This document shows, in pieces, positions 18,814-29,611 of a stretch of DNA of 64,000 nucleotides (positions within the stretch are counted from its first letter, which is position 1; every line of letters begins with the position of its first letter). The DNA is from Phlegmacium glaucopus (taxonomy: Eukaryota > Basidiomycota > Agaricomycetes > Agaricales > Cortinariaceae): the NCBI GenBank assembly GCA_015039465.1, contig MU130545.1, forward strand, positions 246,287 to 310,286, in the 5' to 3' direction. The notes beneath the pieces were generated by a model, which did no database searches, was not told the DNA's origin, and was given only the letters and a program-made list of their open reading frames with translations. A program made the translations under genes and the position numbers.

Positions 18814-20719
18814 CTAGATTGCAAGTTTGAACGCTAACAACACGCTCAAGATCATAACAGGTGGGGTGATGATACAATAAGACCAAAAGATAGTACGGCT
18901 GATGAGTCGTTCGAATGCGTCCCCGGAAGTGGCTTGCGTGATTTGTGCCAATGTGAGAGCGGGTGGCGAGGATACAAGGATAACGTTAACGACGACGAAG
19001 ACGGGGCTGGTTGTTTAAACGGTGTTAGTAGTGGGTTTACAAGCAGAGATGGATAGCTAGAACAGAGGGGGGCTTACTCTTCAAGTACCACTTGCCAATC
19101 GTACTTCGTCGCCAACGCCATCGCGGGGATTAAAACTACGGGAGTGATAATCATCCTAGAAGCTACAGCTAGGATAATAGTCTTCGTCTCTCCTGGTTTT
19201 GTCTGATTTTCTTGCGAATGATTCGTCGGAGACATCTTGAAGCGAAAGCTCTGCCATATATTCCGTATATATTCCATGAAAGTTCTCGATGATGATGATG
19301 ATGCCGTCGTCGTCACATCTTCTGGTACGTAAAAATAGGCCCCAAGAACGACCAGAGTCAAAGGAACTGAACATTTCCCAGCCGTGGAGATGGCATTATT
19401 GAGTGGTTGCATGTGATTCAACAACGCATGTTGAAAAGGTTGAATACACGCCACCAACAGCGACAATAGGGCGGACCAAAGAGGAACCGTCATAAAGTTA
19501 TTTAGAATGACCGCTACCCGAACGATCCGATGCCAGAAATGATGGAGCCAGTGATTAGGTCGCGATTGAGTGGGAAGGATAACGTCAGCATCATCTTCGG
19601 CGTCAGTCGTGGATATAGAGTCATATCTGTCTAGATTTGCACGAGAGTCATTGGGTGAGTTGGGGAATGAATTGTAGAAAGCCGTGTTTTTCCTCGTAGG
19701 TGGAGTGCGTATAAAGTTGGGAAGTATGGACGTGGGGGGAGCTAGGGTTTTGAGGGGCCGAATGGAGCCATCGCAATCGGATTCATATCCCGCGATGTCG
19801 TGCAGTGTGGAAGAAGATGGTTGGGGCCGTAGGATTGCATCATCTTCAAGAAGAGGAGCACGTTCTTCGACACTTCCTTCTTCTGGCTGGCTAAGGATGG
19901 TGTCCGCGCGGGAGAGGAGTTTGACTCCATAACTATACCGAAGCTGTTGAACGATTTGTCAGTGTTCTATGATAGAACGTACACATTAGGGTACGTACGA
20001 CCATCCCAAGTGTGCTATACATTGTGAGGTAGGTCAGAGCACGACCAAGCATCGAATTTTTATTGTCATCGCTGTCCCACATAAGATCCGGAACCGAGAG
20101 AACGAGACTCTGCATGAGAGCGATTGGAAGAGCATTGGAGTTCATGAACATGGCGGCTGCGACAACGAAGCTCCTGTGTATGATATTAGAGAGATATGAC
20201 AGATAGAATGAGATGAACAACTTTTGAGACTGTCGTAGCCTGAACAACGTTCCTAAGATCCGACCAATCAACATGGATACTGTGGTGACGATAGCGAACC
20301 AGATAGGGATGACCCATAATTCCTTCAGTTTCTCTATAACGGGTTTAGATTGAGCGATAAGACGAAGAGATGTCATACCTGGAGTCAGGAAGAATGCTAC
20401 TTTGGAGAATAGGAGGGCTGGGGTGAACAACGATACGTTTAGACGATTTATTTGCTAGAAAAACGTGAGTATTAGCGAGTTCGAGGATATAGATGGTCTG
20501 AAAATGCACCTTTTGCGTCGTTTTATCGAGAATTCCATGTCTAGCAAGTGTATATCCCGCCACACATATTATAAACACTTCAAGAATGGACTACGAGAAT
20601 CAGAAGGTGAGTGCGACCAGCCATATAAAGGAGACAAGGGGTTGAATTACATTGAAGACTGCAAGAAGAAGAGAAGGGAAAGGAGTTCCTGAGCTGGTTG
20701 TAAACTGTCGGATTTCCAT
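18814..20719 (-). CDS. Auxin-efflux-carrier (AEC) family transporter, copy 2
   Basis: Seven exons: 20719-20651, 20590-20510, 20454-20379, 20333-20222, 20173-19999, 19943-19078, 19006-18814; about 523 aa. It is a tandem paralogue of the gene at 15185-17059 with every intron in the same place and phase. Four of the five internal exon lengths are shared exactly (81, 76, 112 and 175 nt); exons 1, 6 and 7 differ by a few codons. The central loop is the most diverged part, with ERAPLLEDD replacing ERTPLL. The C-terminus ends LLAFKLAI. All splice sites are canonical and the frame is intact, so both copies look functional. Its first exon and upstream region were also copied to about 29.6-29.8 kb. Confidence 0.9.
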
Positions 20720-21578
20720 GCGCACACGATGGAAGAACACGCTGGAAGGACTCGGACAGTTAAAACTTAAATACAAGCCAAACACTGCCAAGGTTGATGA
20801 CGTAATCGCCCGTATTTAGACATCTGGATTTTGAATTTGAATATCCGCAGCGACTGCCCCTCATTGTTGTGGTCAGCAATGGTCTACAACCTGACAAGGT
20901 GACACATACTTAACAACCTCGTCAGGTATCTGAATTCAGAGTTCAAGCACTGCGGAAATGACATGGATTACCAAATTACCAATGATCTGAGGCACTGGCA
21001 GACAGGAAACTAACTATGTGGAAAGGAATCAAAGGATTACAGCTGTTTTCATATCGATAAGCCTGAACTCTAAAAATACACACTTAGGCGGAGTCGAGAT
21101 TTGAAGTTGTGCCGAAGAAGGCCTTGGATCAACGTGGAGGTTATTGAAGCGGAGATAATTATTGACATAAAGTCCGCGTAAGTTTGTATTTTTAAGGGTT
21201 TCAAGTAACTTAAGGCGCCCACGGAATATAAATGCAATCAGTCCATATTTTCAAATGCAACTCAATGCACAGGACTACTTTTACGTGAGTGACCAGTCAC
21301 CACATCGTAAGCAACTACCTAGCTCGTATGTAGCTACCATATTTTAAAAACGGGTATGTAGACGATTATCGCTACAGTAGATAATAAAAAACTCGAGCGT
21401 TAATTGGCGGGTTGCTACTGATCAACACCAAGTCATGGGTGTCGTCATAAGTAAAATTCCCTGCCGAATTATTTGATACCAATGGGCGAGGGTCTACCAA
21501 CCACCCACGGAAAGCGATAGATAAGAGGTATCTTCGAGATACTTCTGAGTTCAAGAACTGGACGCGACGGTCGAGAGA
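20720..21578. other. AEC copy 2 upstream region and 3' flank of the next gene
   Basis: No gene seen. Most of this stretch reappears, shortened, at about 29700-30330 as part of a segmental duplication. A conserved landmark is CAGTCCATATTTTCAAATGC at about 21240 and 30066. Confidence 0.6.
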
Positions 21579-22668
21579 TTAGAACGGGACAGCAATGAAG
21601 CTAGACACATGGCGGATCAATGGCGACTGCGCACCAGCTTTATTATCTTCATCGTCAACGATGTTCCCTCTGGGACAGGAATCAAGAAATTTTGGGGAGG
21701 CTGGAGAAGATCGAGAGTTTGTTTCATGTGCCAGTGTCGATACCGAACAAGGGATTGCACAGTTCACAAAAACAATGTAAGCTATAAATTTGTGGGATCG
21801 AAAATGGGGGAGAAGGCGTGGGCATTGGGTATGTGGATGTCCTGACAGGGTAGTGGGAGGATGAAGACGCTGACCACGCGCCACCCTGAAAATGTTCAGG
21901 TTGGGGAAAAGTTAGGCGACGGCCATAACGGTTGTTTGAGTGCATGCCTACATTAAACCAGGGAAGATTTGAATCAGAAAATCACTATTGAGACCTGATT
22001 GAGGACGTTGCACATACCGTATTCTAGTTCTGCCAGTGAGGAATCGCTTGGTGTTGGGGTCGAGGGCGTCGGCATAAGGTATGGGCTATGCTCCGGGATC
22101 TGCCCATAAGCATGTACTGCCGTACCGAAGCTCACGGCGGAAGGATATCCGGGAGAAGCATAGCCCCCCGGCTCGCCGAATTGCTGTACATTTTCCTGCC
22201 AGGATGGGTTTCTGTGGGAGAACTGGTCGGTGTCTAGTACCTGACTATTCGAGACATGCCAGTGAGGGTTCAGTCTCCCACGTTTGTCGTTCTCTTCTTC
22301 GAGTTCGGGAATTTGGTGGGCATTCACGCTCATAGTTTCTGTGATATTTCGAGATTAGCGAGTGTGGAACTCTTTTAATGGGCACTGACCGATGAACTGG
22401 TTGGTGTCTAGTACTTGACTATTATTATTTGAGACATAAGGGTTCGGTCTCCTGCGTTCGTCGTTCTCTTCTCCAATTTCGGGAGTTTGGTGGGCATCCA
22501 CACTCATTGTTTCTATGATATTTCAAGATTAGCGAGTGTAGAGTTTTAAATTACTGGACACTGACCAATGAGCTGAGGAACGCCATAGGATGGATACATG
22601 TTATAGTCACCGTTAACTACAACAAGGGTCCCGCCTCGGATAATGATGTTCTTTGAGCGTCTGAACAT
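21579..22668 (-). CDS. Small fungal protein with an N-terminal GGT(F/L)xVVNG motif and a duplicated exon
   Basis: Five exons: 22668-22566, 22512-22390, 22338-22018, 21947-21744, 21700-21579; introns 43-70 nt; about 290 aa. The start MFRRSKNIIIRGGTLVVVNG matches a motif found at the N-terminus of many uncharacterised agaricomycete proteins, some with NACHT domains (family knowledge). Exons 2 and 3 begin with related sequence (ETMSVDAHQTPE versus ETMSVNAHQIPE) and share their upstream intron, so one exon-intron block was duplicated. The rest is low-complexity, Pro/Ser-rich with no domain I recognise. The last splice (donor at 21743) is the least certain. A truncated copy lies at 30408-30871. 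Confidence 0.65.
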
Positions 22669-22690
22669 CAGAAGCACAGATTCTGTGGGT

Positions 22691-23123
22691 AAACGAAGAG
22701 CAGGGCTAAGGCCAAATTTGGAGAACTTCAGAAAAGCAATGGAGGAAATGAAGAGTGAAGAGGACTTGAACCCTATTTGAAGCCACTTTTATCTTTTCCT
22801 GGTGTGTTTCAATGTCCGCTATGTCCACAAAGGGTCCAATCTCAGATCCCAATCCTAGTTGGGGGTCGGCAATGTCACATGACCGTGGCAATGTTTTGTC
22901 ACGTCACGTCACACAACCGGTCACAAAACCTGGTACAAAATGTTTTCAATGAGTTCTGCACTGTTTCACAAGATTTTTTCACTGTATAAAGCATGATATG
23001 GTATAGTTATAAGCTGTACAACACTTCCAGATGCTCAGAGGTAGAAATAGTACCTAAAATATGGTCAATGAGAACAAGTAGAAATCTTCATCTAACTAGC
23101 ATTACTAAATTACTATTCATCCT
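22691..23123. other. Upstream region of the GGT-motif gene
   Basis: No gene seen. It contains clustered TCACGTCACGTCACAC-type repeats near 22898-22915; a related motif recurs near 29500. Confidence 0.5.
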
Positions 23124-23960
23124 CCCAGCCACTATTCTCATCTGAGGAGTGAAAATCATTATATCCATCAAATACCTCTCCTTCATCTTCATTCTGTATT
23201 CCAGGATCTACATATTTTGGTGACAATTTCCATTCTCCCTTGTTATATGATCTGATTGCTGCTTTCAAGGGGGCACCGGGATCGAAATGCTGGACCGGTA
23301 CCTGGTTAGTTAGTCCAGCTGGAGGCCCCGAAAAAAAAAGGACTTCACCAGAACAAGGGTTTAAAACATCAATTTGAAGCTATTAAAGTCTTACTACATG
23401 CATAAGATGTGCAGAAATGAGTTTCTCTAGTAGCATAGGTCTGGTGTAGGTAGATAAGACTGTAATATTCATATTTTATGGGTGATCACACTATTTACAA
23501 CCAGTATCTATAGGCAATTTGAAATGCACTGAATATCCCTTCACCCAGGTACTTGATGGTTGATCAGGTGGCACAATCAAATGTAATCAGTCTGGCTGTG
23601 AAACTCAATGGGTAAGTACCACATTATCAAGTAGGATTGTGCTGCATTACTTACCTGAGATGTTAGTATCACCTCTAATACCTAGAGTTGGAGCCCCAGA
23701 ATTAGGTTTGCACTGCTTGCGAGGTGTCTTCTGAGGCAAGGGGAGGCAAGCGAGCATGGAGGTGAGGATAGGATGATGTCATATTGCCATATATAGATGT
23801 GCCTGATTACATAAGTTAGTTAGTCCACCCAAAGTTGGCTTAAAAAATAAATTGACCCCAGGTATTTTTTTTTGATCCTGGTGCCCCCTTGGCTGCTTTG
23901 ATAGCTTCTCTCTCTCTTCTCTGCAACTTTTGACTTGCTGTTAATTGTGCTAAGATTTGG
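23124..23960 (-). pseudogene. Unidentified coding remnant split by a hAT-like MITE
   Basis: If the element at 23266-23891 and one target duplication are removed, the minus strand reads through the junction as EKREREAIKAAIRSYNKGEW and then KLSPKYVDPGIQNEDEGEVF, ending in an acidic tail (SGWEDE) and TAG at about 23114-23124. The upstream part merges into the LINE remnant region and has no start. I do not recognise the protein; it may be the C-terminus of a transposon ORF. Confidence 0.4.
23266..23891. mobile_element. hAT-like MITE 1 (626 bp)
   Basis: Terminal inverted repeats CAAGGGGGCACCGGGATC and, at the other end in reverse complement, CAAGGGGGCACCAGGATC (17 of 18 identical). It is flanked by a perfect 8-bp duplication GCTGCTTT at 23258-23265 and 23892-23899, the hallmark of hAT insertion. 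No transposase ORF inside. Confidence 0.85.
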
Positions 23961-24640
23961 AGCTTTTCAGATTAACCCTTCGTTATTGGAAGACATCCTG
24001 GCAGCGACAAAACCGCCTAGCTATAGGCTCCCAATTGACACCATTATCGCTAATAGTAAAGAAGAATCTATCAAGGAGGAATCCAAAGATGACACCAATA
24101 TTAGAATATACACTGACGGCTCTAGCCAGAGCAGATTTGTAGGCACAGCAGCAGTTATGTATTATCCAAGAAATGGCACTATCGATGCACCTTGAAGGAT
24201 TCTTTGATACCAGTTGGGTACAGACAAAGAATATTCAGTCTGGGATGCAGAGGTGGCGGGAGGTCTGTTGGCATTGTGGATGCTTCGAGGGTCTAACAGA
24301 ATAAGTTGACTTCCCATTTCTATCTATTCCGACAGTCAGGCTTTCATTATATCAGTAGGTGCCCAACGAGCGAGGTCAGGTTATCATCTAGTGGAACACT
24401 TTACTAGTCAAGCCAAATCTCTCACTGAACGGGCAGTACCAACTAGAATACCAGAAAGGATAAGGCTCCAATGGATTGCGGCTCACGAGAATGTCAAAGG
24501 CAACAAGCGTGCGGACGAGGAAGCGAAGAGCGCAGCGGCAGGTGTTAAGGAGCTGTTACGATACATAGGGCAGACAGGTTGTTTGAAAAAGTTAGGTGAA
24601 GTCCCCGCTCTCATTCATCCACAGTAGACAAGCACAAAGA
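23935..24640 (+). pseudogene. RNase H domain of a LINE-type retrotransposon (remnant)
   Basis: Reads IRIYTDGSSQSRFVG, then after a stop and frame changes EYSVWDAEVAGGLLALW, ISIYSDSQAFI and LQWIAAHENVKGNKRADEEA. These are the four blocks of RNase HI with the D-E-D-(H)D residues still present. The reverse transcriptase upstream is missing and stops interrupt the frame, so it is a dead fragment. It ends near 24640 with no poly-A visible. Confidence 0.75.
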
Positions 24641-24759
24641 TGATACATTTCTTAGGATACCCTGCAAATTACACTGCAAAATCTCTTAGCGCAAGACAGG
24701 AGGAAAGCCGACTACTGCTCGACACGAAGCCATCCTTAAATTCCACTATAATATACAAC

Positions 24760-25344
24760 TAGTGTTTAAAAGTCCGGTCCGGTCCGGTTTTTTGACCCTC
24801 AGGGCACTTAACCGAGACTGTAACCGGTCCACCTCAGTCCTAGGACCAAAAAAGACCAGACAAAACCACTTCAGACCGGTTTACATTGGTTTTTTTCGGT
24901 CCTAGGACTGGTCCTGGTCCTAACTGGTCTTAATCAGTTTGTAACCGGTCTTCTGCGCAAAAGTATATATTTTGTATCATAAACGGTTGTTCATTTTAAT
25001 AATAGCTTCCGAATGAGCCCAAGAACGCTAGATTCCGTTACGATTTGGATTTTCTACAGTAATATTAGTAAAATGCCTTATTTTAGCAAATATTGTAGAC
25101 TATTTTATGGATCTATTTATTTCTCAGCCAATTTGTATTGGATTTTTATGATCTTGGGCTCGTTGGAAAGGGGTAAATTAGGGCTACTCTTTTGCTGGTT
25201 CAGACCGGTTAATCGAGACCGGTCTTTTTCCGGTCTTTGATTCTCAAAAATCAAAAGACCGGACCACTGGTCCGGTCTTTTTCCGGTCTAGTCCGGTCTG
25301 GTTACGGTCTTTTTCTGGTCTCGTAACCGGACCTTCAAACACTA
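24760..25344. mobile_element. hAT-like MITE 2 (585 bp) rich in GGTCCGGTC motifs
   Basis: Ends TAGTGTTTAAAAGTCCGGT and, in reverse complement, TAGTGTTTGAAGGTCCGGT. It is flanked by a perfect 8-bp duplication TATACAAC (24752-24759 and 25345-25352). Both subterminal regions contain many copies of ACCGG/CCGGT motifs, possible transposase-binding repeats. No coding capacity. Confidence 0.85.
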
Positions 25345-25674
25345 TATACAACACAAAACATAATCACCCGCTCTATGACAAGTTGCCATACTAACTACCC
25401 CCTAGCATGCATCACTTCGTTGTACCTACTGCCAGCCAGTCAGGTACTTAAAAGACAGAGGGAGTACCCCGTCTCATTCAAGTTATCGAAAACCGAGTAA
25501 ATGAACAGCTACCCACTACACGTCACACCATGCTCCTGAAAACGGTGTTTCTGTGCCGGGCTAATTTTAGGGGATTGGATTGCTTCAGGTGTACCCCGTT
25601 AGTGCACCGGGGGGTGGGGGAAAGGGGAAAGGCAATAGGGGCCTGGTAGTTTAGTTCAATTTGAGTATGTAACG

Positions 25675-26076
25675 TGTTACAAACTCTTTTCTTTTTCTTT
25701 AACTCCTCCAAACACATGTCTGTTTCACCCTACATGCATTCCACTCCTTCTTTTCATTTCCACTCTTACATGTTTACCTTCATCTTTTCATTGTTTCATC
25801 TATTATTACCTATGCATACCCTCTCACATGTGGATGCCTCACTCTACGCATGATCCTCTTATTTACTATAAATACCGTAGTCACAACACATGTATCCTCT
25901 TAGCTAATTCTTGAGAATTGTACTTGGTTACTTTGCTCTCTGAACTTCCTCAAACTCTTAAGATGATTCCTCGAGACTTCTCTCTTGGTATTCTTTTGAG
26001 CTCATCGAACGACAAACCAATCTCTTTATATGACTGTTTATGGTCAGAACCATCTGAACCGTTTGAAGTTAAAACA
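25675..26076 (+). mobile_element. Solo LTR (402 bp)
   Basis: Starts TGTTACAA and ends TTAAAACA (TTGTAACA in the second copy), with a TATA-like TTTACTATAAATACCG near 25865. Flanking 5-mers TAACG (25670-25674) and TAATG (26077-26081) fit a 5-bp duplication with one C-to-T change. An inverted copy lies at 63637 to the right edge. It sits within the dispersed-family pseudogene copy 2. No internal retrotransposon sequence accompanies it. Confidence 0.78.
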
Positions 26077-28064
26077 TAATGTGCACGCTGCTTTTTGTCT
26101 TTTGCATATTTAAGATATTCAACAAATTTATCATGGTGGAGTGTTAATGCTGCTGCAGCCTCACAATGGGATTGAAAACGTGTATTGGACGTATCAGGAA
26201 AGGTGAATTTTTTGCCTACGTTTGTTTCCCACCAGGTACGGAATTGATCATGATGCCCAGATTTGTCATTTTTGTTGTTCAAGATATCACCTGCAAGTTT
26301 TGTTGCTTTAATACCACCTTGTGAGGAATTTTTAACAGCTCGTTGGGCAGCCTCAGAATCATTTTTGTCTTCTTTAGCAGCCTCCTGAATTATGGCTTCA
26401 TTGAATTTGTTTGGAAGTAAGACAGGTGGCTCCAGCCTATGCTCAACCTAAAATTTTCTCAGAGCAATATAACCTCCAAGTACAGTATTTAGATCCTTAT
26501 GACACCCACATCCAACCCAGACAAATAGCTTGAAAATAGCTTTCTCCTTATCAGATAGTTTCTCAAATGCATCTTGACCAAGATATGTTGTAAGCTTTTC
26601 CAACATTGCTGCTTTGTGCTCTTTTTGTGCAGATTCATCAAGGTTGTTCCAATCACTGGCAGCCTCTCCACCAGCTTTTTCCACCATTTCTTTATGTGCA
26701 GAAAGAAAAAAAGGCATAAGCTCTTCATTTGTATCATCAATAATCCTCCTTTTACCAAGTACCTGGTGAACTGCTTCTGTTTTCTTCTTCCCCATCAAGT
26801 CATAATCTTTTTTTTCTTTAGCACAGTGATCTGCATGCATTCCTGCAAGCTTTGAATAGACATTGATAAGATGTGTGAAGCTACTTTGTTCTTTGGCAAG
26901 TGGACTATCATTGTAAATATCAAATATTTTCTGCAATTGATCATCCCAGTCCCTCATAGCTTGCTCACTGCTTCCATCTAAGGATCTCTGAAGCCCTAGA
27001 AAGTGTGTGACCTGTGCTTGTTCACCATCAGCATCCCTAACCTTATAGTGAGCATAGCGAGAGTTGTAATTCAGGTTTTTATGGCCTGTTCCATCTGAGC
27101 CAAATGTAACAGCTATGACATAGTTTATAAACTATTTGCATTATAGCAAGAGGAATTTACCTTCTGTTTTATCAAGCTCAAAGCCTAATTGTATACATGC
27201 TGCAATATACCCCTCCCGGATAATTTGAGCTACAGTATGAGGACTGATGTTTCCAACTGTAGTTATTCCTGCAATACCTAAAACAGCCTTAATGACACCC
27301 ATGATATTTTTAGCTGAGACACCAGCTTGAACAAGAATGCGGACAAGATTCCGAGTCTGTTCTGAATATACCCCCTTCTTCAAAAGATAGAGAGTAGATT
27401 TTTCCAGTAAAACCTGAGACCTAGCTTTCTGAACAGCATTTTCCTTGACTGCTATAGCCCTTGCACATTTTTGCTTTAGATTGTATACCTCTGACTTAGA
27501 GCCTTTCAATGCACTTTGTGATGATTTCAGCTGTTCACAAGTATATGCAAGCTCTTTTGCATAGTGTTCTGAATTGCCTGAGAGCTCTTTCTGAAAATGT
27601 TCATTGTCTGACTTTAGAACATCCTTTTGGAGCTCCTTGGCCTCCTTCATTATTTTCTGCTTATATTCCACCAACTCAGCAACCGTTTCCTTAAGAACAG
27701 TTTTGCCTTTACTGGCACGCTGTCAAGCACGACGTTCATTTTGCAACTGGCGATAAAGATCTTTGTAACAATCTTTTTCAACTTCAAGTGCAGATCTTAA
27801 CTGCTCAATATATTTTTGAGCATTCTCCAGAAGCTCTGAGAATTTTGAACACTGCTCATGAGACTTTTCTAGCTCAACTTCAAGAGAAGTAATTTGAGCC
27901 TCCATATCTGCAAGTTGCTGCTGATATTGAATTACTGTACTCTCAAAGTTTGCAGAAGCAGAAGCTGAGGCTGAAGCTGCAGGATTTTTTAGAAGGTTAG
28001 CATCTCTTGCCTTTTGGAGATTTTCAAGGTTAGCTGTTCGGGCTTGAGCTCCTTTTGGGGGCAT
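26077..28064 (-). pseudogene. Dispersed agaricomycete gene family, copy 2 (truncated by the solo LTR)
   Basis: Starts at the ATG at 28064 (MPPKGAQARTANLEN), then a coiled coil, then GVYSEQTRNLVRIL, VTFGSDGTGHKNLNY, VWVGCGCHKDLNTVLGG and FPDTSNTRFQSHCEAAA. Apart from one intron (27113-27160, 48 nt, phase 1) the frame is the same throughout. Two in-frame stops interrupt it: TGA at 27721-27723 and TAG near 26448-26450. The reading is lost at the LTR at 26076. The two stops could be hidden by missed introns, but no good splice pairs are visible. Function of the family is unknown; its copy number suggests mobility. Confidence 0.75.
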
Positions 28065-28210
28065 GACTGGTCAAAAGGTAAAAATGTGAGGAAATTTGGT
28101 GAATTGTAACTGTAGATTGAAGTTTTGAACAGTTAGAGCTTTAATATACTTGAGAAACATAAGGAAATTAAAACTTACATGTTTTTAGATATCAAGAACT
28201 GCAATACCAC

Positions 28211-28771
28211 TGGTAGGGTTACCAAAGTTCAGTTCAGTTCAGTTCTTCACCTCCTCAGCCTGAACTGAACTGAACTGTTTGCATATGGTCCTGGACTGAA
28301 CTGAACCATTTAAGAACTGGTTCGAACTGAACTGAACTGAAGAACCATTATAAAATCTGAAATTTTACCCTTTTCTGAAAATTTATTGTACAAAGACCTT
28401 CCTTAGCCCTTAGCCACTTGATTTCCACTCATATATGATCTCAGAACTCCTTTAGAACACAGAAAACCATTGATTTATATTTATTTTCCTAAATAGGCAG
28501 TACTAATCTATGCTGACATAATAACATCACATACCAAGTCTGGCCATTACCTCCTTCCTTAGCCATTATTTCATGCTAAAAAGGACTGCCAAACCATTCC
28601 AATGTTCATAAATTACTGAAGGATCACTTTCCAGAAAATGTTAAGTCAAAAGAAGAGAATTGCCTGGCCTTCTAGGACCTAACAGTTCAGCAGTTCAGTT
28701 CAGTTCAAACTGCATGAACCATAAATCTCTAAATGCCTGAACCTGAACTGAACTGAACTTTGGTAACCCTA
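28211..28771. mobile_element. hAT-like MITE 3 (about 561 bp) with GTTCA pentamer runs
   Basis: Subterminal inverted repeats TAGGGTTACCAAAGTTCAGT at both ends, followed by runs of the pentamer GTTCA / TGAAC. Flanks AATACCAC (28203-28210) and AATACCAG (28772-28779) fit an 8-bp target duplication with one mismatch. The exact left end is uncertain by 2-3 bases. No ORF. Confidence 0.72.
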
Positions 28772-29611
28772 AATACCAGGATATCAGTCCAATCAGATCA
28801 AGATCAGATCAAGATCAGAGCTAAATCTTGAAGGCTAAGTATAATTTAGAGGTAGAATAGGCTTGTTTACCAACACTATATGACTAAATGAACAATATTT
28901 GATAGCTAGGACAGATGAGAGAACAATATGGTGGAGGTAGAAGTGAAAGGAAGTCAGATTGGTGGATGAGAGCTGCTTACAAAGCAGCTCTCAGGCTGAA
29001 TTTGGCAGCACAAACAGAAATTGTCTACAGACACTATCAGGAACTCAATATGGTGCTTCAGTCCAATAACAAAGTATCATTTTTTCATCAATCTGGACAA
29101 TATCTCTTGATCAAAATGTTTTTCCTTATTTTTTAAACCTTCCTTTTATGGAAATTACACTGCTATCTTCACTAAAATTTATTATGTAAAAAAAGTAATC
29201 AAGAGGAATTAAAGTTCCATACATAAGAAATATTTTATCTCACCAGAGCTTGTTGTTTAAATGGCTTCCTGCAGAGTCTATAAAGCTTCAATTTTAGCTT
29301 TTTTAATTTAGCACTTTTGGCAGGGATTAAATTTACTGTCACTCAGCAATATCTATACCTCCTACAAACATTTAAAACCTCAAATTAAATTGTTTTGATA
29401 CTTATGATGTAATAAAACCACCCAGGCTGGGCTGCAAGCCATTGTGGAAAGCACAATTTCCGTGGGTCACTTATTTGAGGGTGACCGTGATGTCACTCTG
29501 TGATGTTGCGGTACGTCACCCTGCCTGAGATTGCCGACCCCCATATAAAATTTATACTATAAAGAACGTCGAAGGACAGACCATACAGGTGCTCAAGCGC
29601 TTGCATATTTG
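28772..29611. other. Intergenic, AT-rich
   Basis: No supported gene. Bases 29570-29612 match 32186-32233, the 3' flank of the MetRS gene, so this end is one side of a duplication junction. Confidence 0.45.

Larger units (their letters stand above)
20641..22690. repeat. Segmental duplication, source copy
   Basis: From AEC copy 2 exon 1 through the GGT-motif gene, this block matches 29612-30940 in the same orientation. The second copy has several internal deletions (about 1.3 kb versus 2.05 kb). Coding parts diverge less than the flanks. Confidence 0.75.
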
